From an uncultured Butyricicoccus sp. (GTDB lineage Bacteria; Bacillota; Clostridia; Oscillospirales; Butyricicoccaceae), in the NCBI GenBank assembly GCA_944384655.1, contig CALWUF010000015.1, forward strand, positions 1 to 64,000: a DNA stretch of 64,000 nucleotides, given 5' to 3'. Positions 43,567 to 51,857 of the stretch are shown here, one piece after another. The notes below the pieces were generated by a model that was not told the origin of the DNA, searched no databases, and worked only from the letters and a program-made list of their open reading frames with translations. Position 1 is the first letter of the stretch; each line of letters begins with the position of its first letter. The translations under genes and the position numbers were made by a program.

Positions 43567-44273
43567 ACAGGAAACGCTGGAGCTGTGCGCTGCTCGATAT
43601 GGACGGGACGTTTTTTGATTTCCCGGCCTGTGAACGCCGTGCTTTTTTTCTCACGATGCAGGAATTTTCTATCGATGCGGATGAAGCCATGTATCAGCAT
43701 TACCGTGCCATTAACAAGGCGGCATGGCGGGAACTGGAAAGAGGGGAGCTCACGCATGAACAGCTTCGCCCGGAACGATTTCGCCGGCTTATGGCGCAAT
43801 TGGGACAACCGTTTCCGCACGGCGTGACGGCGGAACAGGTCGCGGAATATAATGTGCAGCGTATTGCGGAAGGCGGCATCTTATATGAAGGTGCGCGTGA
43901 GTTGTGGCAGCGCATCTATCGTCAATACCGGGTCTGTGTCCTCACCAATGGATCTGATTTGACACAATATAACCGGCTGCGGTGCGCCGGGCTGCTGGAC
44001 TATACACATGCCGTCGTCACCAGTCAGCGGGCAGGCATCGGTAAGCCGGCGGCTGGGATTTTTCAGTTTGCACTGGAGGAATTGGGCTGTCCCGACAAGA
44101 GCCAATGCGTGATGGTGGGGGATTCCCTGGAGGCGGATATCCGCGGCGCAGAAAATTTTGGAATCGACACGATTTGGTATAATCCCACAAAAGAACACCT
44201 GGAAACTGGTCAGGTTGACAAAGAGGTGAATGATTATTCCGCGCTGGCGAGTGCCCTTGCGCTCGAAGAATAA
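43563..44273 (+). CDS. HAD family phosphatase (YjjG-like)
   Basis: Protein of 236 residues of the HAD superfamily. Motif I is LLDMDGTFFDFP, motif II VLTNGSD, and motif IV VMVGDSLEADIRGAENFG. YjjG-type enzymes dephosphorylate nucleoside monophosphates, including non-canonical ones. The substrate here is not proven. The GTG start overlaps the fumarase beta stop (GTGA), so the two are coupled. Confidence 0.87.
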   Translation: MNRKRWSCALLDMDGTFFDFPACERRAFFLTMQEFSIDADEAMYQHYRAINKAAWRELERGELTHEQLRPERFRRLMAQLGQPFPHGVTAEQVAEYNVQRIAEGGILYEGARELWQRIYRQYRVCVLTNGSDLTQYNRLRCAGLLDYTHAVVTSQRAGIGKPAAGIFQFALEELGCPDKSQCVMVGDSLEADIRGAENFGIDTIWYNPTKEHLETGQVDKEVNDYSALASALALEE

Positions 44274-44339
44274 AAACACGTTCTCAAAGCATGCACAAAA
44301 TATTATCATTTTTGAAACTGTAAATGAACAGCGGTGAGA

Positions 44340-44368
44340 TTGACAATAAACCGTGGTTACGATACAAT
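44340..44368 (+). promoter_or_regulatory. Promoter of the hydrogenase gene
   Basis: TTGACA at 44340-44345 and TACAAT at 44363-44368, spacer 17 bp. Confidence 0.7.
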
Positions 44369-44423
44369 ACATTTTGTTAAGAATAAGACAAACTTCCGAA
44401 TGCAGGGAAAGGGAGAACCATTC

Positions 44424-45851
44424 ATGAGAAGCTTTGAAACTGACGTACAGTTAATAAAATACAAGGTTCTGCGTGCCGTCGCGGAACATGCGTTGCAGGA
44501 AAGGCTGGACGATTGTTATTATACTGTGCCGCACGAGGTTATTCCGGGTAAAAAGGCGACCATGCGCTGCTGTGTATATAAGGAACGCGCGATTGTCGGG
44601 GAGCGTGTACATAACGCCTTGGGCGGCGAACGCGGAAGCCATGTCATTGAGGTCATCGACATCGCCTGTGATGAATGTCCGGTTGATCGCTATTCGGTCA
44701 GCAATTCCTGCCGCGGCTGCCTGGCGCACCGTTGTATGAAGGTCTGCCCGCGCGGTGCAATCAGCAAAGGCGATGACGGTCGTGCAAAAATTGATCCCGA
44801 CAAGTGCATCCATTGCGGACGTTGCGCACAGGTGTGTCCATATGGTGCGATTACAGAGAATATTCGTCCGTGTGAACGAAGCTGTAAGGTCGGCGCGATC
44901 AAGATGAACGACCAGCAGAAGGCGGAAATCAATTACGATAAGTGTATCAGTTGTGGTGCTTGCGTGAGCCAGTGCCCATTTGGCGCGGTTGTCGATAACT
45001 CGTACATGGTAGATGCAATCAAGTTGATTCAGCAGGCCGATCACCGTGGATATTATACCGTTGCGATAGTCGCCCCCGCCATTGCTTCTCAGTTCAAGGG
45101 TGCAACGGTTGGACAGGTCAAGCAGGCGCTGCGTCATCTCGGTTTTCATGACGTTGTTGAGGCGGCACTCGGCGCCGATATGGTCGCAAAGAAGGAATCC
45201 AGAGAGCTGGCAGAAAAGGGCTTCCTGACCTCATCCTGCTGCCCGGCATTCGTGCGCTATATCCAGCAGCATGTGCCGGAAATGGCAGAGCATATTTCAC
45301 ACAATCTTTCTCCTATGGCGGAATTGGGTAAATACGTCAAGGAAAACAGTGCGTGGCCGGTTAAGACGGTCTTTATTGGACCGTGCACGGCGAAAAAATA
45401 CGAACAGAAGTTGGATACAGTCAAGCCGTGGATCGATTGTGTCATTACATTCGAAGAACTTCAGGCATTGCTGGATGCAGCGGGTCTTCCCCCGGAGGAG
45501 CAGGGAGAACTGCCGACGGACGATGCGTCGTATTTCGGTCGTATCTTTGCGCGCTCGGGCGGTCTGACCGAGGCGGTTGCGCAGAGCATCAAGGAGCAGA
45601 ACATTGACTTTGAACCGAAAGTTGCTGTGTGCAGCGGCATTGAACAGTGTAAGGTCGCTCTGCTCAAAGCGAAAATGGGTCGCCTGACGGAGAATTTCAT
45701 TGAGGGCATGGCGTGCGAAGGCGGCTGCATCAATGGTGCAGGTGCTATCAGTCATACGCCGAAGGACAAGATGACAGTTGATAAATTCGGCAAGGAAAGC
45801 CGCAAGGAAAGCATCAATATGTCGATTGGCAGTTACGAAACGAAATTCTAA
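44424..45851 (+). CDS. Monomeric [FeFe] hydrogenase, group B-like
   Basis: Protein of 475 residues. N-terminal cysteine clusters (CRGCLAHRCMKVC, CIHCGRCAQVC, CISCGACVSQC) form several 4Fe-4S sites, followed by the H-cluster domain: L1 TSSCCPAF, L2 GPCTAKKYE, L3 FIEGMACEGGC. These variants suit group B rather than the standard group A (TSCCPxW, PCxxK). It likely evolves or oxidises hydrogen with ferredoxin during fermentation; group B activity is poorly characterised. The ATG at 44424 follows AAAGGGAG. It is monocistronic, with no HydE/F/G maturases in the window. Confidence 0.9.
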   Translation: MRSFETDVQLIKYKVLRAVAEHALQERLDDCYYTVPHEVIPGKKATMRCCVYKERAIVGERVHNALGGERGSHVIEVIDIACDECPVDRYSVSNSCRGCLAHRCMKVCPRGAISKGDDGRAKIDPDKCIHCGRCAQVCPYGAITENIRPCERSCKVGAIKMNDQQKAEINYDKCISCGACVSQCPFGAVVDNSYMVDAIKLIQQADHRGYYTVAIVAPAIASQFKGATVGQVKQALRHLGFHDVVEAALGADMVAKKESRELAEKGFLTSSCCPAFVRYIQQHVPEMAEHISHNLSPMAELGKYVKENSAWPVKTVFIGPCTAKKYEQKLDTVKPWIDCVITFEELQALLDAAGLPPEEQGELPTDDASYFGRIFARSGGLTEAVAQSIKEQNIDFEPKVAVCSGIEQCKVALLKAKMGRLTENFIEGMACEGGCINGAGAISHTPKDKMTVDKFGKESRKESINMSIGSYETKF

Positions 45852-45868
45852 AACAACACAAGTGACAG

Positions 45869-45899
45869 CCGCCGGAAGCAGCGCTTCCGGCGGTTTTTT
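45869..45899 (+). terminator. Terminator of the hydrogenase gene
   Basis: An 11-bp perfect stem (45869-45879 with 45883-45893), then six T. Confidence 0.9.
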
Positions 45900-45964
45900 G
45901 TATTCAGCGGGCTGTCCGGCGCATAGGATAAGGGAGATAACACTGTGAAGAGAGGAGCAGGACA

Positions 45965-46510
45965 ATGCCACTTGTTTTTTTGAGCCCGTCAACCCAGGAA
46001 TACAATATGTATTATGATGGGAATGGGTCGGAAGAATATTATATGAATTTGATTGCAGACGCTATGATTCCCTATTTGGAGGCATCGGATATCACTGTTG
46101 CGCGCAATACGCCGGAGGATACTGCACTGACCAGTGCCCAAAAATCCAATGAGGCGGGTGCACAACTGCATTTGGCGCTGCATTCCAATGCTGCACCCGA
46201 AGACCTGGCAGGACAATTGCGCGGTACAGATGTATATTATTACACGGGCAGTACACAGGGCGAACGTGCAGCGGATATCATTGCAAACAATCTCAGCCTC
46301 ATTTCCCCGACGCCGCAGATGGTGGATAGTATCCCGACAACGCGGTTGGCTGAATTGCGGCGCACATCTGCCCCAAGTGTGTTGGTAGAAATTGCTTACC
46401 ATGACAATCCCGACGATGCGAATTGGATTCGCGGCAATATCCGCGATATTGCACGAAATTTAGCTGCGTCGGTGGCAGACTTCTTTGGTGTTCCGTTCCG
46501 TCAGCCGTAA
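45965..46510 (+). CDS. N-acetylmuramoyl-L-alanine amidase (Amidase_3-like)
   Basis: Protein of 181 residues with an Amidase_3 fold. Zinc-site segments are visible: LHLALHSNAAP (second His) and the catalytic Glu in PSVLVEIAYHDNPDDA. The first expected zinc ligand, a His near the N-terminus, is replaced in a region reading SPSTQEYNMYYDGNGSEEYY, so activity could be altered. No signal peptide is obvious. It heads an envelope operon: amidase, M23 peptidase, deacetylase, YmxH. Confidence 0.82.
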   Translation: MPLVFLSPSTQEYNMYYDGNGSEEYYMNLIADAMIPYLEASDITVARNTPEDTALTSAQKSNEAGAQLHLALHSNAAPEDLAGQLRGTDVYYYTGSTQGERAADIIANNLSLISPTPQMVDSIPTTRLAELRRTSAPSVLVEIAYHDNPDDANWIRGNIRDIARNLAASVADFFGVPFRQP

Positions 46511-47489
46511 CGCGGGGCGCCGTTGGCTTCTGTTGACCGCCCTTGCGGCAGCGATCGGATTGTTGATCTTTGCCGGGCATCGTATGTCTGAAAACGTTGC
46601 TGTTCCCACAGGCGATTACATCCGTTATGTGGAATTTGATGTGCCTGCGACAGCATTGCAACGGGCATTGGATGTGGATGTGCGCACAGAGGGTGAGATT
46701 GACTGGGTTGACCTGCTGTCCGCGCTCGCCTGCCGATATGGCGGGGATTGGTCGCGGTATCAGGCGACCGATCTGGACGCCATTGCTGCGGAAATGGAAG
46801 GCGGACAGAGCGCTGCGGAAAACGGCAAGTATTTTTCCTATTATCGTGAGGCGTATGGTGCGGTGTTAGATGGTCTGCTCGGAGATTTTTGCGAACAGCG
46901 GACGGATGATGTGGGCAATACGGTTTGGCAGCATCAATATGGGCTGAAAGCCTTCTGCCCGATTGCAAAAGGATTTGCATACACGGAATCGGATGATTTT
47001 GGTGCATCGCGCAGTTATGGGTATAAACGCCGCCATCTGGGACACGATATGATGGGATTGACCGGCACGCCAATTGTTGCAGTGGAGTCCGGGACAGTTG
47101 TCATGCTGGGTTGGAATCAGTATGGCGGTTGGCGCGTGGGTATCCGCAGCAGTGATGGCAGGCGGTATTGGTATTATGCACATCTGCGGCAAGACCGCCC
47201 CTATGCCGCCGGTCTTGCGGAAGGACAGCAGGTGACAGCGGGCGACGTCATCGGCTATATGGGTCGCACTGGATACTCCGCAGAGGAAAATGTCAGCAAC
47301 ATTGTCACACCACATCTGCACATCGGCTTGGAACTGATTTTTGACGAAAGTCAGTTTGAGTCAGACAATGAAATCTGGGTGAATTTGTATCCGCTTATGC
47401 AGTTGCTGGCGAAACACAGTTGCGAGACTGTGCGGGCAGAAGATGGCGAGTATACCCGAAAATATGCCTTCAAGGAGGGGATAGGGTGA
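46488..47489 (+). CDS. M23 family metallopeptidase, membrane-anchored
   Basis: Protein of about 333 residues: one N-terminal membrane helix (about 14-31), a middle domain of unknown fold, then a LytM/M23 peptidase domain. Zinc ligands are in GHDMMGLTGTPI (with RHLGHD) and in TPHLHIGLE. SpoIIQ-like proteins of this type cleave or bind peptidoglycan, often in sporulation or division. The start is uncertain: a GTG at 46488 or TTG at 46485, both inside the amidase gene, without a strong ribosome-binding site. Confidence 0.85.
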   Translation: MFRSVSRNAGRRWLLLTALAAAIGLLIFAGHRMSENVAVPTGDYIRYVEFDVPATALQRALDVDVRTEGEIDWVDLLSALACRYGGDWSRYQATDLDAIAAEMEGGQSAAENGKYFSYYREAYGAVLDGLLGDFCEQRTDDVGNTVWQHQYGLKAFCPIAKGFAYTESDDFGASRSYGYKRRHLGHDMMGLTGTPIVAVESGTVVMLGWNQYGGWRVGIRSSDGRRYWYYAHLRQDRPYAAGLAEGQQVTAGDVIGYMGRTGYSAEENVSNIVTPHLHIGLELIFDESQFESDNEIWVNLYPLMQLLAKHSCETVRAEDGEYTRKYAFKEGIG

Positions 47490-48358
47490 AGAGACGCCAC
47501 AGAAGAGAGATCGTACTGCTCGCCTGCCTGCTGATTGTGTCGGGTATTTGCGCATTGCGTTGGAACGTGCAGCAGGCTTCAGCGGAGGTAGAAGTGATTT
47601 CCGTGCCCGTTGCGATGTATCACAGCGTGACGGATGAAGGCGAATCGCCAGGACAGTATGTGATTTCCCCATCCATGTTGGAAAACGACTTGAAATATCT
47701 GCAAAGGCAGGGATATCAGACGGTTACAGTCACAGATCTCGTTGCGTATGCGACAGCAGGCGCGTCGCTGCCCGAAAAGCCGGTCATGTTGACCTTTGAT
47801 GACGGCTATTATAACAATTACAGCAATGCATATCCGCTGCTCAAACAATATCACATGCGTGCCGTCTTGTCGGCAGTTGGCACACTCACCGAACAGTTTA
47901 CGGAGAGTGGGGATACTGGGCATGAGATTTGGTCCTACTGCACGGGAGAACAACTCAAAGAGATGTCGAATTCCGGTGTGATGGAGATTCAAAATCATTC
48001 GTATGATTTTCATTCTCTCAGCCCGCGCCGCGGCTGCCTGCGCAAAAGCGGAGAGGATGAGGCGGCGTATCGGGAGATTTTTGTCAGCGATACCAAACAG
48101 GCGCAGGACTTGTTTGTCTCATTGGATATTCCGAAACCCATCTGTTATACCTATCCCTATGGTGCGCGCAACGATGAGACGGATATGCTGGTAAAGCAAT
48201 GTGGCTTTGTTGCTACATTGAGCTGTGAAGAAGGTGTGGCATATATCACGCGTGATGCGGCGTGTCTGACAGGTATCCGGCGGTATAATCGTGATGGTCG
48301 AGTGACGAGCGAACAATTTTGGAGCAACTTGCTCGCTGTGGTGGAGAAGGGGGATTGA
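47486..48358 (+). CDS. Polysaccharide deacetylase, membrane-anchored
   Basis: Protein of 290 residues with an N-terminal signal/anchor (about 8-25), then a NodB-type domain. AMYHSVTD, the metal motif MLTFDDGYYNNY and EIQNHSYDFHSL (H-x-x-x-H) are present, and the product side has TYPYGARN. It probably deacetylates peptidoglycan or another wall glycan. The GTG at 47486 follows AAGGAGGGG and overlaps the M23 stop (GTGA). Confidence 0.9.
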   Translation: MKRRHRREIVLLACLLIVSGICALRWNVQQASAEVEVISVPVAMYHSVTDEGESPGQYVISPSMLENDLKYLQRQGYQTVTVTDLVAYATAGASLPEKPVMLTFDDGYYNNYSNAYPLLKQYHMRAVLSAVGTLTEQFTESGDTGHEIWSYCTGEQLKEMSNSGVMEIQNHSYDFHSLSPRRGCLRKSGEDEAAYREIFVSDTKQAQDLFVSLDIPKPICYTYPYGARNDETDMLVKQCGFVATLSCEEGVAYITRDAACLTGIRRYNRDGRVTSEQFWSNLLAVVEKGD

Positions 48359-48359
48359 C

Positions 48360-48686
48360 ATGCGTTGTGAGAACAAACGGCATCGCGATGACAACCGGTG
48401 CAGGTCGTGCAGCCGCATTGTAGATCTGCGGTGTAAGGAAGTCATCTGCATTGGGGATGGCAGCCGATTGGGATTTGTGAGCGATGTGGAAATTGATACC
48501 TGTACCGGTCGGCTGGTTGCCATTGTCGTTCCCGGACGCGGCAAACTGGGTTTTTTTGGAAGACAGAACGATTGTGTCATTCCATGGGAGGCCATTCGCC
48601 GCATTGGAGATGATATCATTTTGACCAGCTTTTGCCCGCAGGAATGCTGCCCGCCGAAAGAACGGGAAATCCATCGATGTGATTGA
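48360..48686 (+). CDS. YlmC/YmxH family PRC-barrel protein
   Basis: Protein of 108 residues of the YlmC/YmxH type: SRIVDLRCKEVICIGDGSRL, then GFVSDVEIDTCTGRLVAIVV and a C-terminal cysteine-rich tail (CPQECCPP). Family members are linked to sporulation in Bacillus and Clostridium. The N-terminal 17 residues are basic and extend beyond the usual start. It follows the deacetylase by 1 bp and ends the envelope operon, which hints at a spore cell-wall role for these genes. Confidence 0.85.
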   Translation: MRCENKRHRDDNRCRSCSRIVDLRCKEVICIGDGSRLGFVSDVEIDTCTGRLVAIVVPGRGKLGFFGRQNDCVIPWEAIRRIGDDIILTSFCPQECCPPKEREIHRCD

Positions 48687-48739
48687 TGCAAAACCATGTC
48701 GGTAAACTGTAAAATTTGCGGGGGAATCAAAAGTTTTTC

Positions 48740-48768
48740 TTGCGTTCCAATGGATGATATGGTAAAAT
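48740..48768 (+). promoter_or_regulatory. Promoter of rpsB
   Basis: TTGCGT at 48740-48745 and TAAAAT at 48763-48768, spacer 17 bp. Confidence 0.65.
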
Positions 48769-48790
48769 GAGCAAGTATGAAAAATACACA

Positions 48791-48852
48791 CGCATCGGGA
48801 GACGCGGCGTGGTGCTCCGGAAACGGGGTCGCCGCCGAAAAGGAACGATGCG
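48791..48852 (+). promoter_or_regulatory. Structured leader RNA of rpsB
   Basis: Three nested helices: CGCATCG/CGATGCG (48791-48797, 48846-48852), GCGGCG/CGCCGC (48804-48809, 48830-48835), and CTCCG/CGGGG (48815-48819, 48824-48828) capped by a GAAA tetraloop. It ends about 12 nt before the rpsB ribosome-binding site. Autogenous control by S2 is a reasonable guess. Confidence 0.6.
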
Positions 48853-48879
48853 GAGGAAAAAACTAAGGAGGACATTTCA

Positions 48880-49605
48880 ATGTCAGTTATTTCTATGAAG
48901 CAGCTGCTGGAGGCAGGCGTGCACTTCGGTCATCAGACCAGAAGATGGAACCCGAAAATGGCGCAGTACATTTTCACTGAGAGAAACGGTATCTACATCA
49001 TCGATCTGCAGAAAACCGTAAAAAAGCTGGAAGAGGCTTATTTCTTTGTCCGTGATACCGCTGCAGCCGGTGAGTCCATCCTGTTTGTCGGCACTAAGAG
49101 GCAGGCGCAGGACGCAATTCGTGAAGAGGCGGAACGCGCTGGCATGTATTACGTCAACGCAAGATGGCTGGGCGGCATGCTGACAAACTTTACCACCATG
49201 CGCACCCGTATCGCTCGTCTGAACCAGCTCAAGAAGATGCAGGAAGACGGTACCTTTGATCTGCTGCCGAAGAAGGAAGTTATTAAGCTGCAGCTCGAAA
49301 TTGCCAAGCTGGAGAAGTATCTGGGCGGCGTCAAGGATATGAAGAAGCTGCCGGGCGCAATGTTTGTTGTTGATCCGCGCAAGGAAAAGAATGCAATTGC
49401 TGAGGCTCGCAAGCTGAAGATCCCGGTAGTTGCAATTGTCGATACCAACTGTGATCCGGATGAAGTTGACTACGTTATCCCCGGCAACGACGATGCAATC
49501 CGTGCAATTAAGCTGATCTCTTCCACCATGGCAAACGCTGTCCTGGAAGGTAAGCAGGGTGAACAATTGGCTTCCGAAGAGGAAGAAGCACAGGCTGCTG
49601 AGTAA
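48880..49605 (+). CDS. rpsB: 30S ribosomal protein S2
   Basis: Complete 241-residue S2: N-terminal [20 protein letters not shown] and the [20 protein letters not shown] signature. The C-terminus is an acidic tail rich in Glu/Ala. AAGGAGG precedes the ATG. It precedes tsf as in most bacteria, but a terminator separates the two and gives graded expression. A structured leader and its own promoter lie upstream. Confidence 0.98.
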   Translation: MSVISMKQLLEAGVHFGHQTRRWNPKMAQYIFTERNGIYIIDLQKTVKKLEEAYFFVRDTAAAGESILFVGTKRQAQDAIREEAERAGMYYVNARWLGGMLTNFTTMRTRIARLNQLKKMQEDGTFDLLPKKEVIKLQLEIAKLEKYLGGVKDMKKLPGAMFVVDPRKEKNAIAEARKLKIPVVAIVDTNCDPDEVDYVIPGNDDAIRAIKLISSTMANAVLEGKQGEQLASEEEEAQAAE

Positions 49606-49618
49606 GAATGAAATATAG

Positions 49619-49652
49619 AAAAGCCCGCCGCGCTGAACGGGCGGGCTTTTTT
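49619..49652 (+). terminator. Terminator between rpsB and tsf
   Basis: An 11-bp perfect stem (49619-49629 with 49640-49650), T run. tsf probably depends on partial read-through; no strong promoter was seen in the remaining 36 bp. Confidence 0.85.
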
Positions 49653-49688
49653 CACAAACCAGACGAATAACAGGGAGGAAATTACATC

Positions 49689-50621
49689 ATGGCATTTACT
49701 GCAAAGGATGTTAAAGCACTGCGTGAGCAGACCAACGTTGGTATGATGGACTGCAAAAAGGCACTCCAGGAAGCAGACGGCGATTTCGACAAGGCAATTG
49801 AAATCCTGCGCGAGAAGGGTCTTGCAAAGGCTGCCAAGAAGGCCAGCCGTATCGCAGCGGAAGGCATTGTCTGCATTGAGGTTTGCGACACATGTGGCGC
49901 TGCTGCAATCGTAGAAGTAAACTCTGAGACCGACTTCGTTGCAAAGAACGCCGATTTCCAGCAGTTTGCATCCGACGTTGCAAAGGTTGTCATCAAGGAA
50001 AACCCGGCAGACGTCGAGGCATTGAAGAACTGCAAGATGGGTGATGTTACCGTTGAAGGTGCATTGCAGGAGAAGGTTCTGACGATCGGTGAAAACCTGC
50101 AGATCCGCCGCTTCGAGCGTTATGACGACAGTACCGTAAATGTTGGCTACACGCATATGGGCGGTGTGATTGGCGTTCTGGTCGCTTTGGAGGTTTCCGA
50201 CGACCTGAAGGGCAATCCGGTTGTCGCAGAGCTGGGCAAGGACATCGGTATGCAGGCGGCTGCAATGCGTCCGCTGTTTATGGACAAGTCTGATGTTGAC
50301 CAGGCTACGCTGGACAGAGAGAAGGAAATTCTGCTGGCACAGGCCATGGAAGAGAATAAGACCGCTGCAAAGCCGAAGCCGCAGCAGATCATCGAAAAGA
50401 TGGTTATGGGCCGCATCGGCAAGTACTACGAGGAAAACTGCCTCCTTCAGCAGGCATTTGTCAAGGAGAACAAGGTTTCTGTCGAGAAGCATATTGCAGC
50501 TGTAGCTAAGGAGCTGGGCGGCTCCATTAAACTGGCGAAGTATACCCGCTTCGAAAAGGGCGAAGGCATCGAGAAGAAGCAGGACGATTTCGCAGCAGAA
50601 GTTGCATCCATGGCAAAGTAA
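49689..50621 (+). CDS. tsf: Elongation factor Ts
   Basis: Full-length 310-residue EF-Ts, the nucleotide exchange factor for EF-Tu. The N-terminal UBA-like VKALREQTNVGMMDCKKAL contains the TDVGMMDCK-like signature, and EVNSETDFVAKN follows. AGGGAGG precedes the ATG. It follows rpsB and is ended by a terminator. Confidence 0.98.
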   Translation: MAFTAKDVKALREQTNVGMMDCKKALQEADGDFDKAIEILREKGLAKAAKKASRIAAEGIVCIEVCDTCGAAAIVEVNSETDFVAKNADFQQFASDVAKVVIKENPADVEALKNCKMGDVTVEGALQEKVLTIGENLQIRRFERYDDSTVNVGYTHMGGVIGVLVALEVSDDLKGNPVVAELGKDIGMQAAAMRPLFMDKSDVDQATLDREKEILLAQAMEENKTAAKPKPQQIIEKMVMGRIGKYYEENCLLQQAFVKENKVSVEKHIAAVAKELGGSIKLAKYTRFEKGEGIEKKQDDFAAEVASMAK

Positions 50622-50647
50622 TCAGAGTATATTGTAGATATGCGATT

Positions 50648-50680
50648 CAGCCTCCTGCATTTGCAGGGGGCTGTTTTGTT
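50648..50680 (+). terminator. Terminator of tsf
   Basis: A stem of about 11-12 bp (50648-50659 with 50662-50673), tight loop, then TTTTGTT. Confidence 0.8.
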
Positions 50681-50707
50681 GTAAACGGCACAGAAAGGAA
50701 CAACACA

Positions 50708-51679
50708 ATGGCAAAACGAGGGAATTTGATGACATTCCGTGAAGATGTCCAGGTCGTAGATGCGACCATTCGCGACGGTGGTCTGTGCAATAATTTTTAT
50801 TTTACAGACCAGTTTATCCGTGACCTGTACAAAGCGAATATTGAAGCGGGCGTCGATTATATGGAATTCGGGTATAAGGCGTCAGCAGATTTGTTCAACG
50901 CAGAGGAATTTGGCAAGTGGAAGTTTTGCAATGATAAGGATATTTATGATGTTGTGGGTGACAATGACACCGATTTGAAGATTGCCGTTATGGCGGACGT
51001 CGGACGTACCAATTATAGACGTGATATCGTCGAGCGCAGCAACAGCCCGATTGATCTTGTCCGTGTTGCCACGTATATCAATACCATGCCGGCTGCCATT
51101 GACATGATCGAGCATTGCGCGAAGATGGGGTATGAGACTGCGTGCAACATTATGGCGGTCTCCAAAGCGCATCGGGAAGATTTACAGGAAGCTCTGGACA
51201 TGATTGGCAAGAGTGCTGCCGATACCGTCTACCTGGTTGACAGCTATGGTTCACTGTATCCGGAAGAAATCCGTGCATTGTCTGAGATGTATCTGGAAAA
51301 AATGGACCAGTATGGCAAGAAAGTCGGTATCCATGCCCACAACAACCAGATGCTGGCATTTGCGAATACCATTGAGGCATGTGCAACCGGGGTGAGCATG
51401 CTGGATGCAACCATGAATGGTATGGGTCGGGGCGCAGGCAACTGTATGATGGAACAACTGCTGGGCTTTTTAAAAAATCCAAAATATCAACTCTGCCCGG
51501 TGCTGCATTTCATCGAACAGCATATGCTTCCATTACAGGAAGAGGGCATCATCTGGGGATATAATACGGCATACCTGCTAACTGGACGATTGAATATGCA
51601 TCCACGTTCTGCAATTGCGTTCTCTAAGGCGCATCGCCACGATTTTGAACGATTCTACCTCGATCTGGATCAGGAATAA
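50708..51679 (+). CDS. DRE-TIM metallolyase family aldolase
   Basis: Protein of 323 residues of the HMGL-like/DRE-TIM family. The catalytic DATIRDGGL is the DRE motif variant (Arg-Asp), and the metal histidines are in GIHAHNNQ. Closest in pattern to 4-hydroxy-2-oxovalerate aldolases, but without the usual acetaldehyde dehydrogenase partner, so the substrate is unknown. GAAAGGAA precedes the ATG. A LysR regulator lies 178 bp downstream with its own promoter. Confidence 0.82.
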   Translation: MAKRGNLMTFREDVQVVDATIRDGGLCNNFYFTDQFIRDLYKANIEAGVDYMEFGYKASADLFNAEEFGKWKFCNDKDIYDVVGDNDTDLKIAVMADVGRTNYRRDIVERSNSPIDLVRVATYINTMPAAIDMIEHCAKMGYETACNIMAVSKAHREDLQEALDMIGKSAADTVYLVDSYGSLYPEEIRALSEMYLEKMDQYGKKVGIHAHNNQMLAFANTIEACATGVSMLDATMNGMGRGAGNCMMEQLLGFLKNPKYQLCPVLHFIEQHMLPLQEEGIIWGYNTAYLLTGRLNMHPRSAIAFSKAHRHDFERFYLDLDQE

Positions 51680-51688
51680 GCGGAATAG

Positions 51689-51743
51689 TTGCCGGTCCGT
51701 TTGTGCCGGCAGGTTTTTTGTGCATTGTGTATCTGCACAAAAA
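51689..51743 (+). terminator. Terminator of the aldolase gene and adjoining inverted repeat
   Basis: TTGCCGG/CCGGCAG (51689-51695, 51706-51712, one G-U) then six T. The T run is also the first arm of a perfect inverted repeat TTTTTGTGCA/TGCACAAAAA (51715-51724, 51734-51743) about 24 bp before the lysR -35 box; that repeat might be an operator. Confidence 0.7.
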
Positions 51744-51766
51744 GCAAAATATGTAACAAACGTATA

Positions 51767-51795
51767 TTGTACAAAACTTCTATATGCGGTATAAT
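51767..51795 (+). promoter_or_regulatory. Promoter of the LysR-family gene
   Basis: TTGTAC at 51767-51772 and TATAAT at 51790-51795, spacer 17 bp. Confidence 0.7.
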
Positions 51796-51857
51796 TACTC
51801 ATAGGGGATGCCGGACACAGGATTTCTGTTATGCAATAAACAGAGGAGGACATGGGA

